A DNA stretch of 64,000 nt from Breviolum minutum Mf 1.05b.01 (taxonomy: Eukaryota > Sar > Dinophyceae > Suessiales > Symbiodiniaceae), in assembly GCA_000507305.1 (NCBI GenBank), contig DF239319.1, forward strand, positions 62,001 to 126,000, given 5' to 3'. Positions 42,195 to 52,901 of this stretch are shown here, in pieces. Made by a program: the position numbers and the translations under genes. Numbering within the stretch: position 1 is the stretch's first letter; each line of letters begins with the position of its first letter. The notes under the pieces are model-generated. The model had not been told where the DNA came from, ran no database searches, and worked only from the letters and a program-made list of their open reading frames with translations.

Positions 42195-42519
42195 GTGGTT
42201 GATCTTTTACAAAAACCAAGTTGTGACCCTGGGTCAGATCACCATCTCAATGCCACACTTCCAAAACTTTTTAGATACAGGATTTAACCCTGCAACCACC
42301 CAAAACCCAACACCGAAAAAAACCTGCAAAATCACCTGCTAGCCGCAATAACTGCAAAGTCTCCCAATGATGTTCCATCTTAGCGAAAACCACCAAGTTT
42401 TCCGAAACGTTGGATAAAAAAAAACTCGTCCAAGAAACACTCAACTGAAAAAACTCCAAAAAACATCCACCAAACGTCACCCCATCTGCGACGTTAAGGC
42501 AAGCTTCAAATATAACCAG

Positions 42520-42626
42520 CCTGGTGGCAACCTACCCCAAGTGGCACTATCTTCCCAGTTCCACATCACTGGTCCCAGTCTTCCAGGTACTTCAGCACCT
42601 GCTTGTAAAGCCTCAAGGCCCATGAG
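42520..42626 (+). CDS. Exon candidate, strand ambiguous
   Basis: Plus strand between AATATAACCAG and CATGAG|GTGTAG: NLPQVALSSQFHITGPSLPG then TSAPACKASRPM. On the minus strand 42566-42643 reads MDISYTSWALRLYKQVLKYL and ends in TGA, which could be a C-terminal exon. The plus reading matches its neighbours. Confidence 0.35.
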
Positions 42627-42824
42627 GTGTAGGAAATGTCCATCTGGTTGTTTCCTTTTTTCCTTTGTATGTTGCAACTGGGAGTTGTTGGGTAATTCAT
42701 GGTACTTCAATCTCAGACTCAAAACTAAAAAGATCAAAAATTTATCAACAAATTCATATGATTCTGTCTCAAGTGATTCACAGATTCGATTCCTAGAAAG
42801 CTGCTGAGTTTTCATTTTGTTCAG

Positions 42825-43011
42825 TTGCCGAACCTACAGCCCAATTGAGAAGGAAGGCATCATGCGAACCATAGCACAAACCCACCAAAACGCATCGACT
42901 AGCCTGAAGTTCTTCGACCTTGTGCTGTATTGTGTCGGAACATGTAATGGCCACACTGGTGGCCTCATCTGGCAGCTGATATCACCCTACCCTCCATATA
43001 AGCATCCCAAG
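42825..43011 (+). CDS. Exon candidate
   Basis: Plus strand, 187 nt between TTCATTTTGTTCAG and CCCAAG|GTCGTC. The product contains EGIMRTIAQTHQNASTSLKF then FDLVLYCVGTCNGHTGGLIW and SPYPPYKHPK. It is longer than chance would favour and the acceptor is good. Not recognised. Confidence 0.45.
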
Positions 43012-43657
43012 GTCGTCAACCAAGTCACAGCAGGCATGTCCACCGCATAGGTGTTTGGCACTTGCGTGGCTAAGGCAAAATCAAAGCGTGCTCCAGCCGT
43101 CATGGCTTGAGGTGTTTGATTGAATTGCTCAACATCTTCCTCATTTCCAGCAGTTTAAGGAACATGAAATCCACCAACATTGATAATAATGGCATTCAAA
43201 CTCAGAATCTGACAGGATTCTACCTCTTCAATGTAGGTTAAAGGGGATTTCGCAGGGACGCCAGGTTTGAATGCTTGTTTGCAGTGCGCTTTGGATGAGT
43301 ACAGTTTGGATCACCACTTTTTAAGGTCCGAACTTTTCCTTTAGTAAGTTTCCTCAAAAACCGTGCGACTTCTCACACGCACACAAACACACACAAGAAA
43401 AAAGACAGCCCATCTTCATCTGCCTCTTTCATACTCTTTCCACATAAGTCGCATCCCCTTCATGCTTTCATCTTAACACATACCACCCATGTCCCCCAGC
43501 ATACCCATACATCTTGGCGAGCGACTGGGCTGCCATAAGTCAAGGGCACACACAGCTCCACGGAATTCTCAATGGTCGTTGAGCTTTCCAGATGGACGCA
43601 ATCACCCAAAATACGACCAAAGACCTACAGGCTGCTACAAAAAGGAGTCTGGCAATG

Positions 43658-43771
43658 TACTCTCCCCAAAACCTACAGTTCGCACCTGAAAATGGATGGT
43701 TGGAAGTTGGAATACTAGTTTCCTTTTGGGAAGGCCTATTTTCAGGGCTTATGTTAGTTCCAGGGAGTGTA
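43658..43771. repeat. Family C foldback element
   Basis: TACTCTCCCCAAAACCTACAGTTCGCACCTGAAAATGG at the left, and ATTTTCAGGGCTTATGTTAGTTCCAGGGAGTGTA at the right. The core is GGTTGGAAGTTGGAATACTAGTTTCC. Confidence 0.8.
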
Positions 43772-44009
43772 TGGAAAGATCGCATTGAATTTTCTATATG
43801 GTATATGTTCCATTTCTTTTGAGCTGAGCATTTAGTAATACCTCAAATCATCTAAGAATCGAGTCAAGATCGGATTTAAAGATATATGCGGTCCTTATAT
43901 GGGGCATGACTCATGATGACTTTGGGGGCCAAAAGTGGCATACAGTGATGGATGACCCCCAAAAAAAATCATCTTGGGCCCTGGGCTGCTGATTTTTCTC
44001 CAGGAAGGA

Positions 44010-44052
44010 ACCTGTGAGAACGTTCTCTGAAGACCTGTGAGAACGTTCTCTT
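44010..44052. promoter_or_regulatory. Tandem palindrome, heat-shock-element-like
   Basis: The 12-bp perfect palindrome GAGAACGTTCTC occurs at 44016-44027 and 44039-44050, inside a 19-bp direct repeat (CCTGTGAGAACGTTCTCT) of period 23. AGAACGTTCT matches the nGAAnnTTCn heat-shock element dimer. Whether it is functional cannot be judged: no promoter is recognisable next to it. Confidence 0.35.
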
Positions 44053-44418
44053 GGGCCAGCTGGAGGTTCATAAGCCCCCTTATCTATTCTGAGGGACGGA
44101 GGGAAATGGGGGTGTTCAACAGCCATGATTACAACCATTGATTCTTTGATATCAAATCAATCTATGTCGCGGTTTCGATGGGCATGGCCACTTGAATGAG
44201 TTGTATGCCAAACAAGTAGCTTGACAATACCTAAGCTGCCATCGGACCTAGTTGATCCTATTTGCATCCTTTGGCAAACCAACATGGCGATGGATAATCC
44301 CATTGCTCCACAATAGGAAATATATAAGTCTCTCAAATGCAAACAAGATTTCCATCAAGGCTTATAAAGTCCACGATGCTTCCACCAATGTCTTACAAGA
44401 GACGTCTTTCTGCTCCAG

Positions 44419-44596
44419 TTTTACGGGGACGCTTTGGATGCCTCATGATTTTGCACCTTCAGAGAGGTCAAATTTACCCCATCAAGGCCCTGTGTCCTCA
44501 AGGGTGAAGCATCCCCTCCCAGCCTCGCCCTGTGCGTTGGCCACCACTGATCGACATGCAGGAGTTGCAAAATCCAGAGTGGCGCCAGGAGAAGTG
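44419..44596 (+). CDS. Exon candidate, strand ambiguous
   Basis: Plus strand, 178 nt between GTCTTTCTGCTCCAG and GAAGTG|GTAACT. The product contains SERSNLPHQGPVSSRVKHPL and PASPCALATTDRHAG. The minus strand (TTVTTSPGATLDFATPACRS) is also open, but without a good donor. Confidence 0.37.
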
Positions 44597-45558
44597 GTAA
44601 CTGTGGTGTTGTCCTGAAGATGTGTTTGTTAATGAGTTCTTTCCTTGTCTGGTGCACCCAGAATGACGATCACAGATGTTCAAGTAGACTCGGCGTTTTC
44701 TTTAAAAGCAGGTTGGTTTAGCAAAAAAACATATATAGAAAATAGAAATCAGCATTTCAATTGCTACTTAGGAAACGACATACATGCGAATTAAATTTTC
44801 AATTTCCAAACTTGGTCATTGTCAACTCTGTAAAACTAAAAATAAACTATTTTCGTCGGCCTCAATAATATGTCACATATATGTGACATATACAGGTATA
44901 TATATGTATAAAAGTTCTTTTATTGTGATACACACTTTCCTCTACAAAATACGTCTACATCATCTACATAATTCTGATCACAGATACCTTGCATAGCCCG
45001 CAGCCAAGGTTCCAAGTATTCTTCAGTCAAAACCTTGCCACTGCGTCAAGGTTTTGAAGGCTGTCTGAAGCAACCCTCGGGAAATACTGTACCCCCTTCA
45101 GCAAAACAAACATCCACCGCAGAAAAATAAACAATGGATTGCACAGGTACTTACAAAATATAGAAGTAAGTTGAAATACAGGGGCTTTGGTACAAAAACT
45201 GACTTCTTTGGGTGATCAACACTAAGGATGTCAGTGGAGAAAATTCGTCCAGAACAGCCCAAGAGCACATATGATTTAGGCTGTAGCATGCACAGAATAA
45301 TATTTCCATATTGCACAAATATAAGGCTTCCCGGCTTCCACAAAAGAAAAGAGAGTCAAAATAAAGAAGCATCATCATCTCCCCCAATGAATTGTCAAGT
45401 TTATGGGCTCCGCGGCTCCATGCCAGAGTTCCAATTCTGTCTTCAAATGAACCAGCCAGACACATCGTCTATTGTTATCATCAGATCTATTGCCCCTATC
45501 TCTCGCCACAAATACATCCACACTTTTTTTTGAATTCAACCCTTACCATGCCGAAAGC

Positions 45559-45687
45559 TCCCCAACACCCAACGCAGCAACCACCCAGCAGTTTGACCAG
45601 CCACCACTGCTTTTCGCCAAGCAACATACAACGATGCCGGTGGAAGGCCTAGCAGAATCATCGCGACTCCCGGCATTGAAAGGCTGA
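45559..45687 (+). CDS. Ser/Pro/Gln-rich exon, possibly terminal
   Basis: Plus strand from about CCGAAAG: SSPTPNAATTQQFDQPPLLF then AKQHTTMPVEGLAESSRL and a TGA at 45685-45687. Composition fits the plus-strand low-complexity exons at 38.4 and 42.1 kb. The acceptor is weak. Confidence 0.38.
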   Translation, partial: SPTPNAATTQQFDQPPLLFAKQHTTMPVEGLAESSRLPALKG

Positions 45688-46179
45688 TTATTAGTAGTGG
45701 ATCCTAAGATTGGAAAAATCGTAAGTAAATGATAAACATTCCAAATTCCAAACATGGAATATGTGGCTTTTCGTTCGGAGTCTTTTTAATAAATAAAGGA
45801 CTAAAAATGAAAACACCTGAAACAAGGCAATGACACGCAGCAATCGTGCATACATATTCAAGCAAGTATAGTGTTCCATTGCGCACATTTATATACTGTA
45901 TGACTGTATCTATCATACCTATCATATCATACCTATCTGAATCTGCCATGCGTTTGGGTATTTGCAGTAGTTTTCCTCCATCATGTATCTATAGCATGTG
46001 TGCCTTCACATGGGCACCCGGAAATGAAACTGCCTGATAAACGAGTCAAATAAAACCTTCCCGTATCTCCGGGATCCTATACTATTTGTCGAGGAATCCC
46101 AAAGCCTGCAACGAACGTGAGTCATGCAGGTTGTCGTCCCATAACTTTCAACATCTTAATTCACACTTTCCCGTTTCAG

Positions 46180-46262
46180 GGAAAGTAACTTTTGATAGTG
46201 ACCTTCCACAACCTTATCATGATAACCTATACCAACAAAACCTCCCCCAAAAAAAATCCATC
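46180..46262 (+). CDS. Exon candidate
   Basis: Plus strand after CACACTTTCCCGTTTCAG. The product contains VTFDSDLPQPYHDNLYQQNL followed by PQKKS. The donor is not clear. It lies just outside the minus-strand coiled-coil island. Confidence 0.33.
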
Positions 46263-46274
46263 TCATTCTCACAC

Positions 46275-46495
46275 CGATGCCATCTGTCCCATCATTCTCA
46301 TCCCCCCAACCTGCTGCCCCACCTGTAGAGGTATCAGCCGCCTTGGCCAATTCCTCCGCAGCACGCAAGCGTTCTTGCCTTCGTGATTCCTCCGTAGCTG
46401 CCAGCCTTGCAGCCAAGTCTTCAGCAGCTTCAGCCTCTGCCTGCCGGTTTTTTTCGGGTGGCGCCTGTGTTTTCATCCCCAAAAAACATGGATTT
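46275..46495 (-). CDS. Coiled-coil exon reaching a family A element
   Basis: A minus frame open from the CTAG edge of the element at 46496 to GCATCG|GTGTGA. An internal acceptor AAAACACAG at 46475 is an alternative start. The product has a heptad-rich charged helix (AEAEAAEDLAARLAATEESR, then RQERLRAAEELAKAAD) followed by a Gly/Asp tail. It is probably a structural or adaptor coiled coil. The antisense Ser/Ala frame is open but less protein-like. Confidence 0.6.
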
Positions 46496-46600
46496 CTAGT
46501 TGGTGGTTGAACCAACCCAGTTGAAAAATATGAGTCAAATTGGATCATTTCCCCAAATAGGGTGAAAATAGAAAATATTTGAAACTAAACCACCACCTAG
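46496..46600. repeat. Family A introner-like element
   Basis: CTAGTTGGTGGTTGAACCAACCC at the left and ATTTGAAACTAAACCACCACCTAG at the right. On the minus strand its terminal AG sits directly against the coiled-coil reading frame. Confidence 0.87.
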
Positions 46601-46623
46601 GTTTGCTTGGGAAATAACGTCGC

Positions 46624-46728
46624 TACCGTCCAGGGAACTAACATAATTTTTCTCCCAAAGATACCTTCGAAGATGATGATTGTCCTTTTCCCGCTTGGTG
46701 GCATATGTGATCGTTCCCTGGATAATAC
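46624..46728. repeat. Family B foldback element
   Basis: TACCGTCCAGGGAACTAACATAA at the left and GATCGTTCCCTGGATAATA at the right. The core TTCGAAGATGATGATTGTCC is mutated. It lies 23 bp from the family A copy at 46496-46600. Confidence 0.75.
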
Positions 46729-47482
46729 TTTGATGTACTCTGCTTTTTGGGGATTAAAGGTAAACTTTTGAGAAAGGCTTACATATGTGCAAAACTTCGG
46801 AGGGTGTATGAAGAAAAAACATGTGATTTCAACGTTGATGGCTCAGGCTGTTTCATTCTAGATCCTGCACCCGTTGATAAGCAGTTCTTCCCCATGATGT
46901 GCAAATTGTTTGTTCACATTGTCCCAGTTGGTGCAGGATTCAGCGATCAATGGTTGTTCATTGAATGGTTAGATTGTGGATGATGATTGGATGAAGGCAG
47001 TACATACCATACAATACAATACCCAAAACAGAAATATCAAAGAGTACAACATCATAATGACAGTCTCGTTGGCACATGATCATCAAGAACAACCCACTTG
47101 GCAGCCGCTCAAGCTTCTATTTGCATATAAACTCAACTACTACATTCAGCATAAATCAGCTACTTCAGAACAAAAAGTCCATGGCACACAGTCCATTGTG
47201 TTCGCCATTTGTTTTTCATACATACGTTATCTACTCCGCTCAATGCAGCGTGAGATCATTCCTTCAATCCTCACACATATACTCACCATACTTCCGCCAT
47301 GTTTGAAAACTCTGTAAACTCCCATTATTTGACAACACATGGAATGCTTAAGGAGTCAAGAGCAAACGGCACAAAATTGCCGTTGGGAAAAAACACCAGC
47401 CATCCTTCCTTTTGATAGGCCAAAATGCCCTCTTTTCCAGGGAGCCAGGTTGTTTATTGAATCTCAATGATATTTCAAGAGT

Positions 47483-47587
47483 TACACCCCTGAAAATTAA
47501 CATGTCCCCAAAAAAGGGACTATTTCAATAGGAAATACATCTTCCAACCATCATTTTTCAGGGGGATATGTTAGTTTTCAGGGGGGT
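47483..47587. repeat. Family C/D foldback element
   Basis: TTACACCCCTGAAAATTAACATGTCCCC at the left mirrors GGGGGATATGTTAGTTTTCAGGGGGGTA at the right. The core TAGGAAATACATCTTCCAACC differs from the usual one. Confidence 0.75.
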
Positions 47588-47693
47588 AGCTTATCTAACT
47601 TGGGACCCAAAGTACTTTCAATATGCTTACTTGGAATTATCGAATGGGAATTCTTCTGAACCATCTGAACCCCAAAAAATCCCTCACTCAGTA

Positions 47694-47796
47694 TACCCCC
47701 CTCAAAACTAACATGACATTGGAAAATCCCAAAGCTCAATAGGAAATACATCTTCATTGTGGATTTTCCATTGTCACTGCACCATACTGCACCCTA
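47694..47796. repeat. Decayed foldback element
   Basis: TATACCCCCCTCAAAACTAACATGACATTGGAAAATCC pairs with GGATTTTCCATTGTCACTGC. It shares AATAGGAAATACATCTTC with the neighbouring element at 47483. Confidence 0.5.
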
Positions 47797-47814
47797 AGAA
47801 GGCGATCAACCCAC

Positions 47815-47930
47815 CTCCGGATCAATATCCAACTTGATCATCTCATTGATGATCCAAGCTGGATAACCACCACGCAAGCCATCTGCATCCACAGTCTCCA
47901 TAGATGCTGGTGATAAGGAAGTAGTGGTAT
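47815..47930 (-). CDS. Internal exon candidate
   Basis: Minus strand, 116 nt between GTTTTTTCAG and CGGAG|GTGGGT. The product contains METVDADGLRGGYPAWIINE then MIKLDIDPE. The GGYPAWIIN segment loosely recalls the C-terminal end of START lipid-binding domains (G.IPAWVVN), but one short motif is weak evidence. Confidence 0.42.
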
Positions 47931-48266
47931 CTGAAAAAACCATAAATTCCTGATCAAATGTTGGTTGGCGACAATTTTCAGATGTGTAGTTTCATAGTGG
48001 GTTGGCAAACCTCCCCCGAAAATGCGGACGGGGATTTTTGGTGGCCCTAACAGCATTGAACAGCGGTTAGTAACCATCATTTCCTGGAAAACAGCCTAAC
48101 AAGCAAGTGTTATGAACCAAATGATTTCACAACTTATTTTTTTTACGAACCCAAACGGAATTTCTAAATTTCCTGTAGCATGGTGCTACTCTTTTGCCAC
48201 ATGGATTCACCCCAAAGGCTCGACATATCTTCCATTCAACAAGTCATCCATGTAAGAATGAACAAG

Positions 48267-48371
48267 TACACCCCTGAAGTTTAACATTGAACCTGAAAAT
48301 GGCACCCTGGAACAGGAGATTCATATTGGAAACCATCATTTTCAGGTTCCATGTTAAACTTTGGGGATGTA
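48267..48371. repeat. Family D foldback element
   Basis: TACACCCCTGAAGTTTAACATTGAACCTGAAAATGG at the left mirrors CATTTTCAGGTTCCATGTTAAACTTTGGGGATGTA at the right. Long, nearly continuous stem. Confidence 0.88.
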
Positions 48372-49002
48372 AGCCCCAACATGACGCTGAATACTTTCAA
48401 TGATTTTTTGTTGCCCTCTGCAGTTCATGAAAACTGGTTCACCATAATAATACAAGCATCCAGCAGAAAGCTCCGCACCAAGGAGGCCCGACCCGGCAAT
48501 GCAATCTGCGGTGCGGCAATGCCCAAAACATACCTTGCCAGAATGGAGGCATACCATGTATAACTAAGCAAAACTTAGGTCCCTTGCTGAAGGTTTTACT
48601 TTTAGTGCCTTTCATCTCGAACCCGACGGAACCCAAAGGCTCAGGGGGAAAGAGTCTACCTAAGGTTTGCCAACTTAGGTATGTATGTATTTTGATGATT
48701 TTTGAGGTATATATGTAAAAAATGTAAGATTTGTACATGAACATCTACTTCACTCAGGCTTGGCAAAGTCAGAAAAAAGAAAAACACATACAAACATTCA
48801 AACAACTGAAGTGAAGTCAAGTTTTATTTGGGATTGGTTGGCTATCTACCAAGGGATGCCTTGTTCCTGGACAATCTTGATAAAGATAGTGGAGAAACGA
48901 AAAAAGGAATGTAAATTTAAACCCCTCTGGGATCCTTTTATGCGACGTACAAACTGTAAACCCACCAAAAAAGGACATGCTTGTAACAAACCTTGCTTAA
49001 AC

Positions 49003-49147
49003 CATGCAGTTTTTGGCTGCAAGGCACTCGAAGGGCAAAACGCTGATGTCATACTTCACCGCGGCCATGGTGCTATCTCCAAATCTGGAAGCGGAAAATT
49101 CCTTGCGATCCAGCTGCTTCAACCATCCCCGAAGACCAACGGGATCG
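49003..49147 (-). CDS. Internal exon candidate
   Basis: Minus strand, 145 nt between TTATCTTGAAG and CTGCATG|GTTTAAG. The product contains DPVGLRGWLKQLDRKEFSAS and then TMAAVKYDISVLPFECLAAK. Mixed composition typical of a folded domain. Not recognised. Confidence 0.42.
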
Positions 49148-49311
49148 CTTCAAGATAAGGTCATCCATAGGTCATACAAAAAGAAGGAAAGTCCTAATTA
49201 CAACCATTCTTTTTTCAAGGGCTATACTTATGATAGTTTCATTGCAGGGGATGAAACTAGGCGATTATGTAAGAGGTATGTATGTATACTGCATATGTAA
49301 TTTTAAAGAAA

Positions 49312-49395
49312 TACATATATATGAATATTATTTTTATATATATAATAAATAATATATAATATCATTTATATACATATATATATACATAACATTTC
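49312..49395. repeat. TA-rich tract
   Basis: Long ATATAT/AATAAT stretch, self-complementary and noncoding. Confidence 0.8.
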
Positions 49396-49532
49396 AGATG
49401 TGACAAAAAAAGCCATGCCGTCACACAAATTAAAATACACTCACAGATCTGTGGCCATATTATCCAAATCCTCAGAGTGTCAACACAAACACAAACTCAT
49501 CCAGTTGTAACCATCAATATTTACAGTCTCAC

Positions 49533-49614
49533 TAAAACTCATCATCTTGAATGGAATAAATTCTGCACCAGCCAGCAATTTTTCAAAAACTGTTATTGTA
49601 CACAAATGAGATAA
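49533..49614 (-). CDS. Exon candidate opening at a family A edge
   Basis: A minus frame that begins directly after the CTAG end of the element at 49615 and runs to TTTTA|GTGAGA. The product contains LCTITVFEKLLAGAEFIPFK. The element would provide the 3' splice site. Confidence 0.42.
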
Positions 49615-49712
49615 CTAGCTGGTGGTTTCAACCCCTTTGAAAAATATTAGTCAAATTAGATCATTTCCCCAGGTAGGGATGAACATCAAAAATGTTCGAA
49701 ACCACCACCCAG
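49615..49712. repeat. Family A introner-like element
   Basis: CTAGCTGGTGGTTTCAACCC at the left and GTTCGAAACCACCACCCAG at the right, 98 bp, between minus-strand exon islands at 49533-49614 and 49779-49931. Confidence 0.87.
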
Positions 49713-49778
49713 GATAAGTAATGGGATAAGCTACCTATCAACTAATTCAGGAATCACCTCCCAACTGTGTTCATTCAC

Positions 49779-49931
49779 CTCTCTCCTTCAATGATGGGGG
49801 CGAAGAACCTCACCCTTTTCAATCGCCAAGCATCATGCCAAGTAAGACGTATATCTCCAACAGAGCCCGAACTGATCAATCCGGAAGTGGCCAAAATTTC
49901 ACCCATGTGAATCAAATTGGAAGGTAACTGC
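49779..49931 (-). CDS. 51-codon exon candidate, strand ambiguous
   Basis: Minus strand between GTTCTGTTTCAG and AGAGAG|GTGAAT. The product contains LIHMGEILATSGLISSGSVG and WHDAWRLKRVRFFAPIIE. A plus frame (49751-49924, with SPPNCVHSPLSFNDGGEEPH) also has an acceptor and a GTAACT donor. The adjacent introner boundary favours minus. Confidence 0.4.
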
Positions 49932-49980
49932 CTGAAACAGAACATTCAAACTGACACAACTCAACCAGGGCTCGGATGTT

Positions 49981-50036
49981 TGGTTGTTGTTGTTGTTGTT
50001 GCTGTTGCTGGTGTTGTTGTTGTTGTTGTTGTCGTC
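49981..50036. repeat. (TTG)n microsatellite
   Basis: TTGTTGTTG with GCTG and GTG interruptions. The Asn run on the minus strand is a repeat artefact. Confidence 0.9.
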
Positions 50037-50604
50037 GAAGGTTGTAAAAATACTGTATGTAAAAATATTGTAATAAGTGGTCACTAATCTGAATTTCCTC
50101 CTAATCTTTTGGGGGAGAAGTCCCTTGAATGACCTTGGTTATATCATTTGAGTGGGTACGTATCTTGCAATTTCATACGTTCTCTTCGAGGTTTTGGTTT
50201 CAGTGGTTTCCCATTAACATTTACCTAAGCATGCAAGTAGAGGCTACAGTATCTCAGCTAGAAAACTTTTGACATGAGAAAAAGCATATTTAGAGTACTA
50301 AAGTCACAAATCCATCAGACTGGTATATTCACCCTCACGTTTACGCAAAATCAAGCGAGTGAAAGTACATGATGCCAATCCCATAGATGCTATGGAATAT
50401 CTTGCTGCAATTCTCAGATCCAACTGGCTCCCAATAGTATTCTCATATGTTCATAGCTCCGTTCATTTCCTAGAAATTCCTAAAGGTTGTATATAACATC
50501 TAACTGTGCCCTTTTTTTTTGGAGGTCTCCACCCATTACTTGCCAAAATCGCCATCATCCCACCCCAAAAAGTTCTGTATCAAATCATCTCTGCAAAAAA
50601 TGTC

Positions 50605-50710
50605 GGAAACCAGGTCGCATGGATGGAGGCGCTGCCGGCATCATCTGTAGTTCCTCCTGTCGTTTTACTGATGCATCTTGAACTTCGCTTTCATTCCCAC
50701 ATGCCGCGGC
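50605..50710 (-). CDS. Exon candidate
   Basis: Minus strand between CCTCCCCCAG and GACCTG|GTTTCC. The product contains ACGNESEVQDASVKRQEELQ then MMPAAPPSMRP. GC-rich and polar. Confidence 0.36.
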
Positions 50711-51522
50711 GAACCTGGGGGAGGTTTCGGTGAACAAACAGGTGGGTATTCTGTTTCGGACCTTCAGGGTAGCCCCCAAACAAAAATCACAAGGGGATCT
50801 CTATTAGCCATAGGTGGAACGTGGAAAATGTGGAAAAAAACAAGTGAACAAAAGTAACAGTATAACATACTTACTAAATATGATCTAAACTTTTGGTACA
50901 CGGAGAATATTAGCTTGGCTTAGCTCTGCATCTTTTCTTCCAGCGTTGTGAAGCACCTCAAAAAAAAGAATATGAGGTCATCTGGGTCAGGGGATGCTAT
51001 GATTCAGCAAATTTGGTTCTCTCTCAGCCGTTGGCCAAGGGAGAGCGATGATCCTAGGTTTGCAGTACAAAAACTATATTACCGTAGTCTTTTGTTCCAA
51101 CTACGAACCAAATCCATGAGCAACATTGAGCAATGGAGCAACCATAATCTATTTCTAGCTTGATGGAATGACTAAAATTGGCTTTAAATCCTACCCGTCA
51201 ACACATAGGATTTGGGTCAACATAAGTCAACCATTGGAACATCTCTGACATGGGAGTTGCCCCCTGTCAAACCAGAACACAATTCTATCAAAACTGATCC
51301 ACTTGGACATAGTATACCAGTACTGATCTAGCAATCTGAACAACAACCAAAAACACATTCTGCGACTAGTATATTACACATCCCCATAATATATATATAT
51401 ATATATCATATATCTGTCTTCACTTGTTCAGGTAGTCTAACTCAAAATCTTCATGTTTTTCATACAAACCATCTTCCAAATTTTGGTTCAACAGTTCAAC
51501 CTTTCACTGTCGTTTACCAAAC

Positions 51523-51634
51523 CATGTGGCATCTTCAAGGAAGTCATCAAGGGTTCCACCATGGCCACTGCAGCGTTCAAACGTTGTTGTCCCAAACGCG
51601 CTTCCTTAGAGCCCAACCGGATGGAGTTTTCCTG
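51523..51634 (-). CDS. Internal exon candidate
   Basis: Minus strand, 112 nt between GTCACTCAG and CACATG|GTTTGG. The product contains QENSIRLGSKEARLGQQRLN then AAVAMVEPLMTSL. A helical segment with regular hydrophobic spacing. Confidence 0.42.
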
Positions 51635-52133
51635 CTGAGTGACGACGGTTTGACGTTTTGAAGGGCACAAATGGGAACGGCGGCCTGTACTTGAGGAGCA
51701 AGTTCTTTGTACAAAATCTCATTGACCAAGTAAATTCTTAAATGGTAATTCTAAATGGTTCATATGATGCTATGATTAAATGATTCACCAAGTATTCTTA
51801 AGCAAGTCTCAGTAAATTCATTTGCAACATTGTCTAAGAATAACCCAAAAGGACTTCCAAAAGAGGGACAACCATTCCCATAACACTCTCCCAAGGTCCC
51901 AAAAGTAATTATGGTTTTATGGGAAGCAACCCGTCAAGAACTATCTATATACCACCTTGAAAGGATCCATGCTGCAACTTCCATTGGTCTTGGTTTATCA
52001 TGGCCCCTTGACAAATCGCCACCTTTTGGGAGTTGCGCCGCGCCGTCTACTTTCGCAACTGTGTATGTATATAACTTTTAAACCTACATATAATAAGCTA
52101 AAATTCTAGTTTATCCAACGTCAACATCATGGC

Positions 52134-52234
52134 TGGTCAACCCGGGCCACGTACCCCCCCCACAAAAATAAAAATAAATTAAGGCCTTTTTTACGGGCTG
52201 AAAAAACCCTTGGTTTCCCTGAATAAGGCCGTCG
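52134..52234. repeat. Family G element
   Basis: GCTGGTCAACCCGGGCCACGTACCCCCCC at the left and CCCTTGGTTTCCCTGAATAAGGCCG at the right, matching the copies at 20047-20140 and 54208-54346. It abuts the exon candidate at 52236. Confidence 0.75.
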
Positions 52235-52235
52235 A

Positions 52236-52325
52236 GGAGCCAAAGCATTTTCAAAGAGACGCCGCAAGACGTCAATGTCCACCACTTCGGCCCAGCGGTT
52301 CACAGGACCCCAAGCACGACTATAC
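52236..52325 (-). CDS. Exon candidate beside a family G element
   Basis: A minus frame after CAAGGTATAG with WGPVNRWAEVVDIDVLRRLF then ENALAPRR, at which point the family G element begins. Strongly protein-like. No donor is evident except inside the element. Confidence 0.4.
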
Positions 52326-52609
52326 CTTGATGAAAGTGACAGAAAAAGGGCTGGAGGTCTGAAAAATATGTAAGAAACAACAGCAATTCCAAGAAAATCA
52401 GAGTGACTCATGTCATGAATGAAACTGTAGATGTATCATTGTATCATGGTAGTGAAAATGATCATAAAATGACATGATCATGAAAGTGAAATATAACAAA
52501 GATTGACTCTTGTATGATTATACAACATAATCAATCAACATTATATCATAGAAATATAAATCACCATGATATCTAACAGTAAAGGTATGACTACCATAGC
52601 ATCACCCAC

Positions 52610-52715
52610 CCCAGTTTTCCTCCAAAAATCATCACCAGTTACCAGCCACGTCGTGGGCTTTCGAGGTCGCCACGTTTCCACACTCCCGAGGTCCATTGAA
52701 ACACCTGGCAGGGTG
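52610..52715 (-). CDS. Exon candidate
   Basis: Minus strand after CCCTGCCAG with SMDLGSVETWRPRKPTTWL before GTAACT, and an open continuation TGDDFWRKTG before GTGGGT. Boundaries are alternatives. Confidence 0.33.
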
Positions 52716-52821
52716 CCCGTTTCGGAAAGGAAGGCAGAAAATTCCCATCGTTTTGGGAGGGGCGCTTTTGTGGTTAACATATAGCTCAACTTAAAAGGTT
52801 TATAGTTTCGTATCTTATACA

Positions 52822-52901
52822 AGTATAGATAGCTTTAATATGATGTTTTTTGTTGGGGATTTTTTTTGGTTGGGAAAAGTATAGATAGCTTTAATATGAT
52901 G
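52822..52901. repeat. Two-copy direct repeat
   Basis: AGTATAGATAGCTTTAATATGATG occurs at 52822-52845 and 52878-52901 (period 56). Noncoding. Confidence 0.8.

Noticed and set aside
42566..42643. Minus-strand terminal exon MDISYTSWALRLYKQVLKYL with TGA
   Set aside because: Attractive, but flanking islands at 42050 and 42825 are clearly plus and a plus frame with matching splice sites covers it.
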